This document shows, piece after piece, positions 44,364 to 53,586 of a stretch of 64,000 nucleotides of DNA; position 1 is the stretch's first letter, and every line of letters starts with the position of its first letter. Source of the stretch: Desulfoscipio sp. XC116 (GTDB taxonomy: Bacteria > Bacillota > Desulfotomaculia > Desulfotomaculales > Desulfallaceae). The translations under genes and the position numbers were made by a program. The stretch covers positions 1,741,035 through 1,805,034 of the forward strand of contig NZ_CP156660.1 of assembly GCF_039851975.1 (NCBI RefSeq), written 5' to 3'. Below the pieces are notes generated by a model. The model ran no database searches. It was not told the DNA's origin and saw only the letters and a program-made list of their open reading frames with translations.

Positions 44364-45026
44364 ATGATTGAAGGTTACATTGCAACAACTGATATGTTCA
44401 GCCCGAAGGTAAGGAGGCTGAAGGACGTTATCGAACACGTGCTGGCTGCGGCCACGCTAGACTACATTGACGCCGGAAAAAACCAGGAGCAAGAAGAGAA
44501 GCGTTTCCGCAAGGCTCCCACTCCCAAGTATGACGCCCGGCAAATCGTCAGCAATGCCCGGACCGCCATTGGTGAGTACACAGGCAGACCTCTTGCAGTT
44601 GATGAACCTCTGCCCGCTGAGGCTGAATACTACCTGAAAAAGTATCTGGGCAGGATTGCCCGGACGAACGCCGATTTGCAAAGTCAAATTATAGAAATAT
44701 GGCCGGACCTGGGGCCGGGGCGGGAATTGACGGCGAAGGAAAAGGCCGCGCTCCTGGACCTGCAGGAGCAAGCCGAAGAGTTAATCCATTCCTTGGAAGA
44801 GACGGCCAGTGATGCCCTAGGCGTCCTGCACGTCTTGACACAAAAAGAATATGCCATCGTCCGCGGAACTGCCGGCGCGAAGCACCGTTTCATCCGCAAC
44901 CAGGCGGAGGAATTCGCGGCATTTTTGGAAAACCGTGTCCGTACAACATGGGGCAAACTGACCGGCAAGATAAGCTCAAGCGATTGCAACACATTTAAAT
45001 ATGGCAAACGGCGGTGGGCGAAGTGA
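44364..45026 (+). CDS. Hypothetical phage protein, 220 residues
   Basis: Mostly helical and acidic, with a likely coiled coil around residues 130-165 (ELTAKEKAALLDLQEQAEEL). The C-terminus is basic (RTTWGKLTGKISS). No family recognised. The ATG at 44364 follows AAAGGAG; an alternative upstream frame from 44304 lacks a site and would overlap the previous gene. Its place between replication and packaging-type genes suggests a regulator or a replication partner, but this is not shown. Confidence 0.7.
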   Translation: MIEGYIATTDMFSPKVRRLKDVIEHVLAAATLDYIDAGKNQEQEEKRFRKAPTPKYDARQIVSNARTAIGEYTGRPLAVDEPLPAEAEYYLKKYLGRIARTNADLQSQIIEIWPDLGPGRELTAKEKAALLDLQEQAEELIHSLEETASDALGVLHVLTQKEYAIVRGTAGAKHRFIRNQAEEFAAFLENRVRTTWGKLTGKISSSDCNTFKYGKRRWAK

Positions 45027-45208
45027 AGCCCCGTCCTTTACCAAAGCCCTTGCCGGTATGCAAGCGGTGCGGCTGTGAAACGCCCGAATTAAACAAGGCC
45101 GGCCTTTGTCAAACTTGCGAAGAATACGCTTACCGCATGGAATTATGTGACCGGGCAATGCGGCGGGGTCAAGCCCCGCCCGAATTCCCGAAGCCTATGA
45201 AAGGATGA
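45023..45208 (+). CDS. Small zinc-ribbon phage protein
   Basis: About 61 residues with two Cys pairs, CKRCGCE and CQTCEE, able to bind one zinc. The GTG at 45023 overlaps the previous stop (GTGA); a GTG at 45014 is an alternative. Function unknown. Confidence 0.6.
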   Translation: MKPRPLPKPLPVCKRCGCETPELNKAGLCQTCEEYAYRMELCDRAMRRGQAPPEFPKPMKG

Positions 45209-45215
45209 CGAAAAA

Positions 45216-45701
45216 ATGAATAAAAAACCCCAAAAAACCGATTGGCTAGAAACGGAGGTGCTAGAGCCGGTACCCCGTGCATGGGAAGATAAACCGGCAC
45301 TGCGCGGGAACCAGAAAGATTACCCGCCGGAGGTGCGAGAACAAGCCGTACAGCTCGCCATTGAGCTAAAATCATCTGCAAAGGCTGCCAAACGATTAGG
45401 CATTGATCCCTCAACGGTGCGAAGTTGGGTGTCCCAAGAACTTGCAACGGGTGAAAGCGTTGACCCTGCTTGGAGCACAGGCGCCATCAAAGAAATCGAG
45501 CACAAAATAGATAAAATTTTGGCCCGGGTAGAGCCTGACAAAATAGATAAAGCTGGGCTCAGGGACCTAATTGTCGCTGCTGGAATCCTATTGGACAAGC
45601 GAGCGGCTATGCTTCCCAAGGCTAAAAATGAGGTACCCTGCCGGCTGCGCATCGTCTGGCGCGGCGGGCAAGGCGCCGCGGAAATTGAAAGTAAGGAGTG
45701 A
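45216..45701 (+). CDS. HTH protein, possible small terminase subunit
   Basis: A 161-residue protein. The middle (YPPEVREQAVQLAIELKSSA, then KRLGIDPSTVRSWV) is an HTH of the type found in phage small terminase subunits and in transposase-like regulators. A helical segment follows (IEHKIDKILARVE). The position ahead of tail genes would suit a small terminase, but the large subunit, portal and capsid genes that normally follow are absent. AAAGGATG precedes the ATG. Confidence 0.65.
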   Translation: MNKKPQKTDWLETEVLEPVPRAWEDKPALRGNQKDYPPEVREQAVQLAIELKSSAKAAKRLGIDPSTVRSWVSQELATGESVDPAWSTGAIKEIEHKIDKILARVEPDKIDKAGLRDLIVAAGILLDKRAAMLPKAKNEVPCRLRIVWRGGQGAAEIESKE

Positions 45702-45707
45702 GATTTT

Positions 45708-47501
45708 GTGACAATTGCATTAGCAGTGTCAACGCCAGAAGGTATTATTTTAGCATCTGAATCAAGAGCGATCATCGCGTCTAATAAATGGTTTAAGGAT
45801 TATACAAATAAAATCTACAGCGATGATTTTACAGTTTTAGAGGGTGATCATCCAAAAATTCACAAGGTTGGTCATTATACTCTAATATATTCAGGCATTA
45901 GCAATTTGAATGGGTGGACCTCAGATCAGGAGATAGCAAAGCTGCATCGCATGGCAACGGTCGGAACCGACTTTAAGATACTGGCAGATGGTTTCTATGC
46001 AAAATTGCGGAAGACACTAAAGGGATACGGATTTGGATTCCTGCTTTGCGGGTACGACCGTGGCGGTAATCAGCTATGGGCCGAGGGAACATCAGACAGT
46101 CCACTGGAGGTCAATGGTGGGCCCGGAACACAACCCATGTACTGCCTACGCGCTTTTGGCACTGTGGAAGCTATCGCAAAGCTATTTAAAGACGAGGTAA
46201 TCCATTATGAAAATATGTCGCTTCAAGATGCGTTCTCCTTCACGATGCTAAGCATGTCAGTAGGTTGCAAGTGCCTGGAGTGGTTCGACAGCTTACCTGC
46301 CGTATCTGGTGGCAATATCTACCTTGCGACGGTAACTCCTTGGGGGATAGCGGGCTACAAATTTCCACCGTACGATCCGTCAAAACCAGCACCCGCAATG
46401 CCGTGGCAAATACCAAACAATGCAACGCAGCCAGTCAGAAGCCATGGCATTGGTGGGTATATCTATTCCTCTTTATTTCGGTCAGGGACGCAGGATGCAA
46501 CCGACTACACGGAAATAGCCCAGGGGGACTCGCCGGTAAGGGTAGTCAAGGGCGGCAAGGTGGCGGCTGAACTATGGACGAGTACACGATTTGGCCTTGC
46601 CGGTGGTTCCGGTGGAGCTATTGTGCTTCGTAATGTTACAGTCGACGATATGCGGGGTTATATTACCGCATATCATGGACAGTTTGGGGATGGCCTGCTA
46701 GTCAATGCGGAGAACGATAACACCACCGAAAGGGACTTAATCCTAAAGGGGGATGCCGTAAGAGTTAAAGCGCGGGAGGTGTCTATAGATAACCCCCTGG
46801 GTCAGGTTGCAATGGGCGTCGTTGGTAATTTTAGAGTCTACGGTTCCTATGGAGGCGACATTGAACCTGCAACTAATGGAGACGGCGATATTGGCAACAG
46901 TTCAAAACGCTGGTACCAGGTGCGGGCCATTAACATCCAGTCCGGTGACCTGTGCTTTTCAGAAACCAGTTGCCCTATATGCGGCGAAAAATTCAAAAAT
47001 GGGGACGTTATAGTTCTTTTATGTAAAACCGTCCATGAGGACTTCGGAACCATGACCATTCCCATGCACGACAGATGCAAGGACACCCCGGCCATGGTGA
47101 CCGTGGAAGTGCCTGAAACCGAAACCCGGTACAGGTTTAACCCTGAAATCGGGGATATTGAGCCCTACCAGGTGTCAAAGTTCGTTGATCGGGAAAAAGA
47201 AACTCCCCAAGTTAAAGAAGGTTTCATGCTGGACGAATTAACCGGTCAATTCACAAGAAAAGCCCTTGTCGTGCCCCTTGCCAAAGAGGGGTATGTGGGA
47301 AAGCGCACCGAAACCGGCGTGGTGAAATTTTACAATGAGTCAACCGGCAAAGAGGTCCCGTTAAGAAGCATCATGGAACCGGTAGAGGTATTCCCGGAGC
47401 GGTTAGCCACGAGGCAAGAGGCTGTAGGAATGATTATGGTTAAGCGGCGGCGACCGGTAATGAGATGTATTACTATAAACACTGGACAGGCGGGGCTTTA
47501 A
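45708..47501 (+). CDS. Proteasome-like Ntn-hydrolase domain fused to a tail-fibre-like protein
   Basis: A 597-residue protein. Residues 2-220 resemble a proteasome beta-type or HslV-type fold. Thr2 would be N-terminal after Met removal, EGIILASESRA places Glu18 where Asp17 of proteasomes lies, and HPKIHKVGHYTLIYSG offers Lys50 as the Lys33 equivalent. Asp194 and the VSGG motif (Ser200) resemble the conserved Asp and Ser-Gly-Gly near the active site. About 300-415 looks like a phage fibre (GDIGNSSKRWYQVRAINIQS). A Cys/His group follows (CPICGEKF at 422, then CKTVHEDF and MHDRC). It might be a virion-borne hydrolase at the tail tip; activity is inferred. GTG start behind AAGGAG. The tape measure follows after 37 bp. 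Confidence 0.75.
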   Translation: MTIALAVSTPEGIILASESRAIIASNKWFKDYTNKIYSDDFTVLEGDHPKIHKVGHYTLIYSGISNLNGWTSDQEIAKLHRMATVGTDFKILADGFYAKLRKTLKGYGFGFLLCGYDRGGNQLWAEGTSDSPLEVNGGPGTQPMYCLRAFGTVEAIAKLFKDEVIHYENMSLQDAFSFTMLSMSVGCKCLEWFDSLPAVSGGNIYLATVTPWGIAGYKFPPYDPSKPAPAMPWQIPNNATQPVRSHGIGGYIYSSLFRSGTQDATDYTEIAQGDSPVRVVKGGKVAAELWTSTRFGLAGGSGGAIVLRNVTVDDMRGYITAYHGQFGDGLLVNAENDNTTERDLILKGDAVRVKAREVSIDNPLGQVAMGVVGNFRVYGSYGGDIEPATNGDGDIGNSSKRWYQVRAINIQSGDLCFSETSCPICGEKFKNGDVIVLLCKTVHEDFGTMTIPMHDRCKDTPAMVTVEVPETETRYRFNPEIGDIEPYQVSKFVDREKETPQVKEGFMLDELTGQFTRKALVVPLAKEGYVGKRTETGVVKFYNESTGKEVPLRSIMEPVEVFPERLATRQEAVGMIMVKRRRPVMRCITINTGQAGL

Positions 47502-47538
47502 CGCCTCTCCCCTGTTCTCTAAAAAAAGGAGTGATTAT

Positions 47539-50500
47539 ATGTCTGATGACGCTATTGTCTCTATTATATCAAGGCTGGGTGTAGATTATAGCCAAGCCAT
47601 TATGTCAACAAGACAACTAGCCAGCGAGACGGCAATGCTTGATAAGCAGCTAAAAATGATGAAAGTTACTGCCGCAAGCGTAGGGCGTGCGTCTGGTGCT
47701 GGTTTGGCGACTCAGCTTATGGGCGACAAGGTAATTTATGATCAATACGGCAGATCGCTGTCGGTTGTTAGCCTTAATGCCGCTGAAATGGCAAGGTCGA
47801 CAGAAACAGCTACACAGGCTGCCAAAAAGCACAAACAAACTGTCAGGGATTTAAACAACGAATATAGCGTGCTTGGGTCGCAAATGGAAAGAAGAATGTC
47901 ATGGTTCATCGCAGGATCGCTAGCATTCGGCAGCATAGCCGCCGCAGGTGCCGCGATAAGAACGATTACCGACGTCGAGATGGGTATGACGCAAATAGCC
48001 CGTATCACCGAGGACGCCACGTTCAACTTTAAGGGTATGCGCGACGAACTGCTTAAGCTTGGTCAGGAATACGGTAATACGTGGGCTACGGTGCAAGACG
48101 TATCGTTACGCTGGGCACAGGCTGGGTATGGCGTCAAGGATACGATGGAGCTTACCAGAGCTTCGCTGTTGGCTTTTAACACCGCTGAACTGGACGCAAG
48201 CTATGCGACACAAGGTCTTATCGCCATTATGGCGCAGTGGGGCATGACGGCCGAGCAGCTATTGCCAACAATTGACAAGATAAATAAAGTAGCGGATGAC
48301 TACGCCGTTACTTCACAAGATTTAGTGGACGGGCTTAACCGTTCCTCCGGTGCCGCCCACGTGCTTGGGATGAGCCTTGAGGAAACAATAGCTATCCTTA
48401 CCGTAATGCGCGAGGCCACAGGCCGTACCGGCCGTGAAGTGGGTAACGCGCTAAACAGTATTTTGAGTTTTATGCAACGCGACGTTGCCCTAAACGCTTT
48501 CGCCCGCGAGGGCATTGCCGTATGGGCCGACGAAGCACAAACGCAGTTCCGCAATTTTATTGATATTTTTGATGAAGTAGCGCAAAGATGGCCCAACATG
48601 AACGCCGCTTCGCAGGACATGTTCGTCCAAGCCGCTAATCAAGCTGGTTTGTATTCGGAGGAATTGGCTGGGGCGGTTGGCGTTCAAAAAGAATTCAACG
48701 ACCTGCAACAGCGTGACTTATCATCGGCCATGGCCGGTATCTACCGCCGTAATTACCTGTTGGCATTGCTGCAAAACTGGAGCAAGGTCCAGGATGTCTT
48801 GAATTCGCAACTGGACGCTGAAGGTTACTCCATGCGCGAGAACGAGCGCACAATGCAGACTCTTGCTAAGCAGTATGAAGCGTTAAAGAATGCGGCGCAA
48901 CAACTGGCCGTGGCTATTGGCGACGCTGGTTTGCTCAATGAACTTAAAAAAGTTGTCGATGGCACGAAGAATGCTATTGATGCCTTTAATAGCATCGACC
49001 ATGCCACGCGAAGCTTGATTATCAACTTTATCGAAGTTACCGCTACCTTAAAACTATTATCGGTAGCATTTAAAATGGTTGGCATATCAGGGTTGGCAAG
49101 CATAATGAGCGGCGCCGCTACCCCTATAAATAGAGCTGCCGGTGCGGCAAGGGGATTTGCCAGTGCGCTGGTAATGGCGCAAACAGCAGCTATCGGTACC
49201 GGCAGAAGTTTGGCTGCCTTATTTGGCGGGCCTGTAGGATTGGCTTTTACCGCCGCGACTACCGGTATTGTTCTTCTAAACAACCACATGAAACAGCAGG
49301 AGGCGCAGGCACAGCAGAACGCTGAAGCCGCGCAATCACTGACTCAGGAATACAACAATCTAAACGACCAACTGGCGACCACCAAGAAGGACGCGGACGA
49401 GTACAACACCCTTCAGGGTGAACTTCAGACCACAATGAACTCTATCGCCGACATAATGCCACAGGTAGTTGAACAGTGGGACAGCCAAGGTAACGCGATT
49501 AAAATTAATAATAATCTCTTGAGAGAGAATATTAAATTAGCACAGGAAGCGACCAGGGCCAATGCGATAAAAGACCTTGGGGACGCCGAGAAAAAAGTAG
49601 AAAAACTGAAAGAGGAACAAGCATCCCTTAATAAGCAGATCGCTGAAATCACGACACCGCAACCGGGACCGATAACAAGGGAATGGAGCCTCTACGGATA
49701 TGACTTGGAGCGATTTCCCGAAGAGGATTCCATGAGGGCGAAGCTTCGTCAAATCAGCAACGTAGATCTGCCAGCGGCTGAGGCCATTGTAAATAAAACT
49801 AAAACCATTCTTGGCTTAATACAAGATAGTGGTGATGGTGGAGGCGACGGAAACAAAGATAAAAACAATAAGGGTTATATTGGCGGCATTGGTGCTCCCG
49901 ACAAAAAGAAAGCTGCTGACGCCATCAAAGAGCAGATCCAATCCCTCACCGACGCCATAGCCATCCTTGACCTTGCCAACCAGCGGTACGAGGCTTCCCT
50001 TGCCCGCACCACCAACATGCTCAGTGTTAACGCCGCCGAGTATGATTACCTCACCGGCAAAATAGAGACTGGCACAGCTACATCTGCCGACTATGCCCGA
50101 GCACAGGAGCTTGTGGCTGTCAAAACGGCATTACTGGAGCAGGAGCAAAACCAGCTCATGGCTGCCAGCGATAAGTACCGTGCTGACATGGACGCACTAA
50201 CCCCTGTATTGTCCGAAGCTACCCGTCAGTATGAGGCGTTCAAAAAAGCCGGTGACGCCGAGCACATGGAACAGGCGGGGCAGGTCGTATCGCAACTGCA
50301 AAGCAAAATACAAAGCTTATCCAGCGCGGTTGCCCAAAACAGCGCCAAATGGTGGGAGAACCAGCGGGCGGTGGAGGAAGCGGCCCAGGCGCTTAGCACC
50401 GACTACCTAAACCGTCTTAATGATTGGATTAACCACTATGAATCTATCGGTCGCCTAACGAATGAACAGGCTCTTACTTATCTCGGAACCATAGACAAAA

Positions 50501-51978
50501 CAAAGCTAACTTTGCAAGACATGTGGCGATACGAGGAAGATATTTACAATCGCCGCCGACAAGCCTTGCAGGATGAAATGGACGAAATACAGGACGCATA
50601 TAACGACCGGTTAAAGATGATTGAGAATGAGATAGAGGCCGAGGAAGAAGCCACGGAAAGAAAGGTGGAAAGCAAGGAGAAGCGCATTGACGCCATTGAG
50701 GAGGAAACCAATGCGCAGATTGCGGCTATTCAGGCACTAATTGACGCTCTTGACATAGAAGGTGAACAATCAGACCGCGAGGAAGCCGAACGCCAGCACA
50801 ACCAAAAACTTGCCGACCTACAGGATGATTACAAATACCATGAGCTTCGTACCGGCGTTGAGCATCAACAGTCCATGGCCGATATCCAACGGCAGATGGC
50901 CGAGGAAGAACATGATTGGGAACTGCAAAAACAAGAGTGGGCGCGGCAAGACCAGCGGGACGTCTACCAAGACCAGATAGACGCCTTGCGTGAACAGGCT
51001 AAAACAAGGCAGGACGCCATCAGGGAAGAAATAAACGAAATCAAAAAGGCTTCCGACACCAAGAAGAAAGAACTGCAGGACTATTACGAGGAAGTCCAAG
51101 ACCTGATGAACGATAAATCATTGGACATGCTGGCTTCGCTGTCTACGTACGGGGATGAATACGTCGATAAAGTAGTAGAAATCATGCAAAGGATCAAGGA
51201 AGCCATAAAGAATAACGATATCTCCTTGCTGCCGGGGTTGACTGATGATTTAGAGGACGCCATAGGAGACGCTGAGGACTCCAGCAACAACCGCCCCCCG
51301 GCAGGAAGCGGCGATGGTGAAACGCAGGCTCCCGAGGAACAAAAGAAAGCCGTGGCCACGTTTACATCGGGTGAGTACGTCAATAAGAACGGCACCACCT
51401 ATGCCCAGGCGCGGGCCATAGCTAACGAGCTTGGCAAATCGGTGGATTGGGATAACGTAAAGAAAATCGCAACCATCGGCGGCAAATCATTCTCCGCTGA
51501 CTATATCGACGACGGCAAGGCATATCTCAATCTACGCAAGGTAGGCCAGGCTTTTGGCTACAATGTGTCCTTTGACAGCAAGTCAAAGGTGGTAAGCTAT
51601 TTCCCCAAAGCACACACCGGGGCCTATGTGACCGCCGGCGGTGTTGCCGAGTTGCTGAAAGGCGAGCGGGTGTTACCGCCGCAGCTAACTGTTAGCTTCG
51701 ACCGGCTGGCTGGTGTGCTGGCGAGTATCCCCAACATACCCGATAGAATAAGCCTTATGCAGCGGGGGGCTATGCTGACCAGCGGGGATATGGAACGCAT
51801 TGCCGGGAACATGACCGACAGAATAGTCCGCACCTTGGAACGCCGGGCGGGCGTTGAGATTGGTACATTATTCAATGTGGAGAGTGCTGAATTCGCTGAT
51901 CGCACTGGCATGGAACAAACAGGCAGAGAGATAGCACGCGCAGTAAACGCATTGCGCACAACAAGGGGCGGTGGTTGA
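47539..51978 (+). CDS. Phage tail tape measure protein with a copper-amine-oxidase-N-like domain
   Basis: A 1479-residue intact protein. Residues about 120-320 are the TP901-type tape measure core (LAFGSIAAAGAAIRTI, later TSQDLVDGLNRSSGAAHVLGM). Hydrophobic segments occur at about 480-600. A long charged coiled coil covers about 1010-1195. Residues about 1273-1355 (YVNKNGTTYAQARAIANELG, later YLNLRKVGQAFGYNVSF) resemble the copper amine oxidase N-terminal domain, a cell-envelope-associated module. The end has a VAELLKGERVLPPQ motif common in tape measures. Tape measures set tail length, roughly 1.5 angstrom per residue, so about 220 nm here. No tail tube or chaperone genes precede it. AAAGGAG lies before the ATG. 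Confidence 0.93.
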   Translation: MSDDAIVSIISRLGVDYSQAIMSTRQLASETAMLDKQLKMMKVTAASVGRASGAGLATQLMGDKVIYDQYGRSLSVVSLNAAEMARSTETATQAAKKHKQTVRDLNNEYSVLGSQMERRMSWFIAGSLAFGSIAAAGAAIRTITDVEMGMTQIARITEDATFNFKGMRDELLKLGQEYGNTWATVQDVSLRWAQAGYGVKDTMELTRASLLAFNTAELDASYATQGLIAIMAQWGMTAEQLLPTIDKINKVADDYAVTSQDLVDGLNRSSGAAHVLGMSLEETIAILTVMREATGRTGREVGNALNSILSFMQRDVALNAFAREGIAVWADEAQTQFRNFIDIFDEVAQRWPNMNAASQDMFVQAANQAGLYSEELAGAVGVQKEFNDLQQRDLSSAMAGIYRRNYLLALLQNWSKVQDVLNSQLDAEGYSMRENERTMQTLAKQYEALKNAAQQLAVAIGDAGLLNELKKVVDGTKNAIDAFNSIDHATRSLIINFIEVTATLKLLSVAFKMVGISGLASIMSGAATPINRAAGAARGFASALVMAQTAAIGTGRSLAALFGGPVGLAFTAATTGIVLLNNHMKQQEAQAQQNAEAAQSLTQEYNNLNDQLATTKKDADEYNTLQGELQTTMNSIADIMPQVVEQWDSQGNAIKINNNLLRENIKLAQEATRANAIKDLGDAEKKVEKLKEEQASLNKQIAEITTPQPGPITREWSLYGYDLERFPEEDSMRAKLRQISNVDLPAAEAIVNKTKTILGLIQDSGDGGGDGNKDKNNKGYIGGIGAPDKKKAADAIKEQIQSLTDAIAILDLANQRYEASLARTTNMLSVNAAEYDYLTGKIETGTATSADYARAQELVAVKTALLEQEQNQLMAASDKYRADMDALTPVLSEATRQYEAFKKAGDAEHMEQAGQVVSQLQSKIQSLSSAVAQNSAKWWENQRAVEEAAQALSTDYLNRLNDWINHYESIGRLTNEQALTYLGTIDKTKLTLQDMWRYEEDIYNRRRQALQDEMDEIQDAYNDRLKMIENEIEAEEEATERKVESKEKRIDAIEEETNAQIAAIQALIDALDIEGEQSDREEAERQHNQKLADLQDDYKYHELRTGVEHQQSMADIQRQMAEEEHDWELQKQEWARQDQRDVYQDQIDALREQAKTRQDAIREEINEIKKASDTKKKELQDYYEEVQDLMNDKSLDMLASLSTYGDEYVDKVVEIMQRIKEAIKNNDISLLPGLTDDLEDAIGDAEDSSNNRPPAGSGDGETQAPEEQKKAVATFTSGEYVNKNGTTYAQARAIANELGKSVDWDNVKKIATIGGKSFSADYIDDGKAYLNLRKVGQAFGYNVSFDSKSKVVSYFPKAHTGAYVTAGGVAELLKGERVLPPQLTVSFDRLAGVLASIPNIPDRISLMQRGAMLTSGDMERIAGNMTDRIVRTLERRAGVEIGTLFNVESAEFADRTGMEQTGREIARAVNALRTTRGGG

Positions 51979-52015
51979 TGCCCCTCCCTTAGAAAAAGCC
52001 CGAGAACGTAATTAG

Positions 52016-52055
52016 TTTAGTGTAGTGCGGCCTTGCCCGGCTGCATTACACTAAA
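52016..52055. terminator. Long hairpin behind the tape measure gene
   Basis: TTTAGTGTAGTGCGGCC and GGCTGCATTACACTAAA pair over 17 bp, with some G-T pairs and a six-base loop, followed by TATTTTA. A probable terminator of the rightward operon. Confidence 0.75.
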
Positions 52056-52066
52056 TATTTTACATT

Positions 52067-52093
52067 CCCCGGCCTCAAGACCGGGTTATTTTT
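52067..52093 (+). terminator. Second terminator
   Basis: CCCGG and CCGGG around an eight-base loop, followed by TTATTTTT. It lies 12 bp after the first hairpin. Confidence 0.65.
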
Positions 52094-52095
52094 AT

Positions 52096-52311
52096 GCGGT
52101 AGGGTGGTTTCAAACCGCCTCTAGGTAAGGTAGAATGTTAGTTCTATCTTACCCAAGCTATTAATGTTATTAAAGGCTGGCAAATATGCGGTCTCGTTAT
52201 ACGCCTCACCCGGGAACCTGGGTGTTTGCACTTGTCCAAGACATGTGTTTTTGGTGCGGGATAAAGTAGCGTCCCGCTCATGCCTACTCCGCAAAAGATG
52301 CGCGTATAACG
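52096..52311. other. Hairpin-rich segment, possible structured RNA
   Basis: No ORF of note. A 12-bp stem GGTAAGGTAGAA/TTCTATCTTACC spans 52124-52153. CGTTATACGC (52195-52204) and GCGTATAACG (52302-52311) are perfect inverted repeats closing a 117-nt segment. Inside it are CACCCGG/CTGGGTG (52207-52224) and GCGGGA/TCCCGC (52256-52277). This multi-branched pattern suggests a folded RNA or a DNA element. Its strand is unknown. Confidence 0.5.
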
Positions 52312-52358
52312 GTTGTGCATGGTTATTGTTATGTGCGGCATTGTTATTTTACCTTTCA

Positions 52359-53219
52359 TCACTCCAGTACTTCTACCCCAAACTTATTCCCACTTCCTAC
52401 TTGCTCGCCGAGAAAATCATCGTAAAAAATGACTATTCCTTCATTGTCGCCTTTCCATTGATTAAAAACATCCAAGTGGAGCTTGATCATGTATTTTTGC
52501 TCCGTCTCTGTGAATTCATGCCACTCCGGCGACACCCATACGCCTAAAAATTCAGCCTCCGAGTGCGTATAAGCCTTGCCGTCATTTCCTTCAACGCTAG
52601 CACCTACAATCACCGGTGCCCCGTTTTTAACAACGAGTTGCTCGAAATCGCGCGGGGAGTCTAATTTTGGTGCTCCCGATGTGGTGACTTTTGGCGGTGC
52701 GGCTTTGATGATAGTATCATATTTTTCCTTGTATTTCGGCAGAAGTTCCATAGCCGGCTTATAATCTGCTACGGAGGTTGACAAAAGCATTGAATCGTAT
52801 GCCTCTTTATAGTTACCTTCGGCATACAGTGTTTTTGCCTCATTAAATAACTGTTCAGCATATTTCATTTTGGCGTCGGCCAAAATCGGTTGCGCTTCAT
52901 TATAACTTGGATCGGTTTCGATTACCTGTTTAAGGTGTTCAACCGCAAATTTAAGACTTCCTTCGGCTAAGGCGGTTTTGCCGTTTTTAAAATGCTCCTG
53001 CGATTTAAGTATTGCTTGGGCCTTAACATATTTTTCAGTATCTTCCATAGCAAGAGAATCTATGCCTTTTGCCTTATTGTACCATTCAATTGTTCCTGTG
53101 AAATCATTTTTACTGAATGCGGATTGGGCATTATTGACATACCCCTGATATTCCTCCGCCCTACCGCATCCAGACAAAGCCACGGTCAAAGCAATTAAAA
53201 GTATCGCTAATATTCGCAC
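52359..53219 (-). CDS. Lipoprotein with TPR-like helices
   Basis: About 286 residues. The signal peptide ILAILLIALTVALSGC ends in a lipobox, so it is anchored on the outer face of the membrane. Residues about 20-165 are TPR-like (AFSKNDFTGTIEWYNKAKGI, ALAEGSLKFAVEHLKQVIE, LYAEGNYKEAYDSML). The C-terminal part (EFLGVWVSPEWHEFTETEQK) is a small domain of unknown type. The GTG at 53219 follows GGAG. It lies within the element on the opposite strand from the phage operon, like a cargo gene. Confidence 0.8.
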   Translation of the reverse strand: MRILAILLIALTVALSGCGRAEEYQGYVNNAQSAFSKNDFTGTIEWYNKAKGIDSLAMEDTEKYVKAQAILKSQEHFKNGKTALAEGSLKFAVEHLKQVIETDPSYNEAQPILADAKMKYAEQLFNEAKTLYAEGNYKEAYDSMLLSTSVADYKPAMELLPKYKEKYDTIIKAAPPKVTTSGAPKLDSPRDFEQLVVKNGAPVIVGASVEGNDGKAYTHSEAEFLGVWVSPEWHEFTETEQKYMIKLHLDVFNQWKGDNEGIVIFYDDFLGEQVGSGNKFGVEVLE

Positions 53220-53262
53220 AATTATCACTCCATCTTTTGCGTAATAGAAGTATTTCTTACCA

Positions 53263-53586
53263 TTACCACCCTATCAAGTTATTTACTTCCGCAGCTTGAC
53301 CATTGCCCAACAGTATAAGCACCGGTCCCGCGATAATCAACAAATACGCAACATACCTGTAAATTGACGGTTGGGGATCTGATATAACCGTTTCCCTCAC
53401 CGGATAAAAATTGCCGCCACATTCGCACCGATCCACCATGGCGCCGCCTTTGTGTACGCGGTTGCAAGATTCACATTTATATTGCGTGACAACATCCATG
53501 GCCGGAAATGCCCGGGTCGCATAAAGCAGTAAAAACCCCACCCCCATTAATATAATACCTACACCCCAGATAAGAATTTGCAGCAT
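53263..53586 (-). CDS. Small membrane protein with a zinc ribbon
   Basis: A 107-residue protein with two membrane helices (about 3-22 and 77-97) around a zinc ribbon (CESCNRVH and CECGGNF). It lies 43 bp upstream of the lipoprotein gene on the same strand and likely forms an operon with it. AAAGGATG precedes the ATG at 53586. Function unknown. Confidence 0.7.
   Translation of the reverse strand: MLQILIWGVGIILMGVGFLLLYATRAFPAMDVVTQYKCESCNRVHKGGAMVDRCECGGNFYPVRETVISDPQPSIYRYVAYLLIIAGPVLILLGNGQAAEVNNLIGW

Noticed and set aside
52195-52311. Integron attC site
   Set aside because: The inverted repeats are GTTATAC on the left and GTATAAC on the right, the opposite order to attC cores, and no integron integrase is present.
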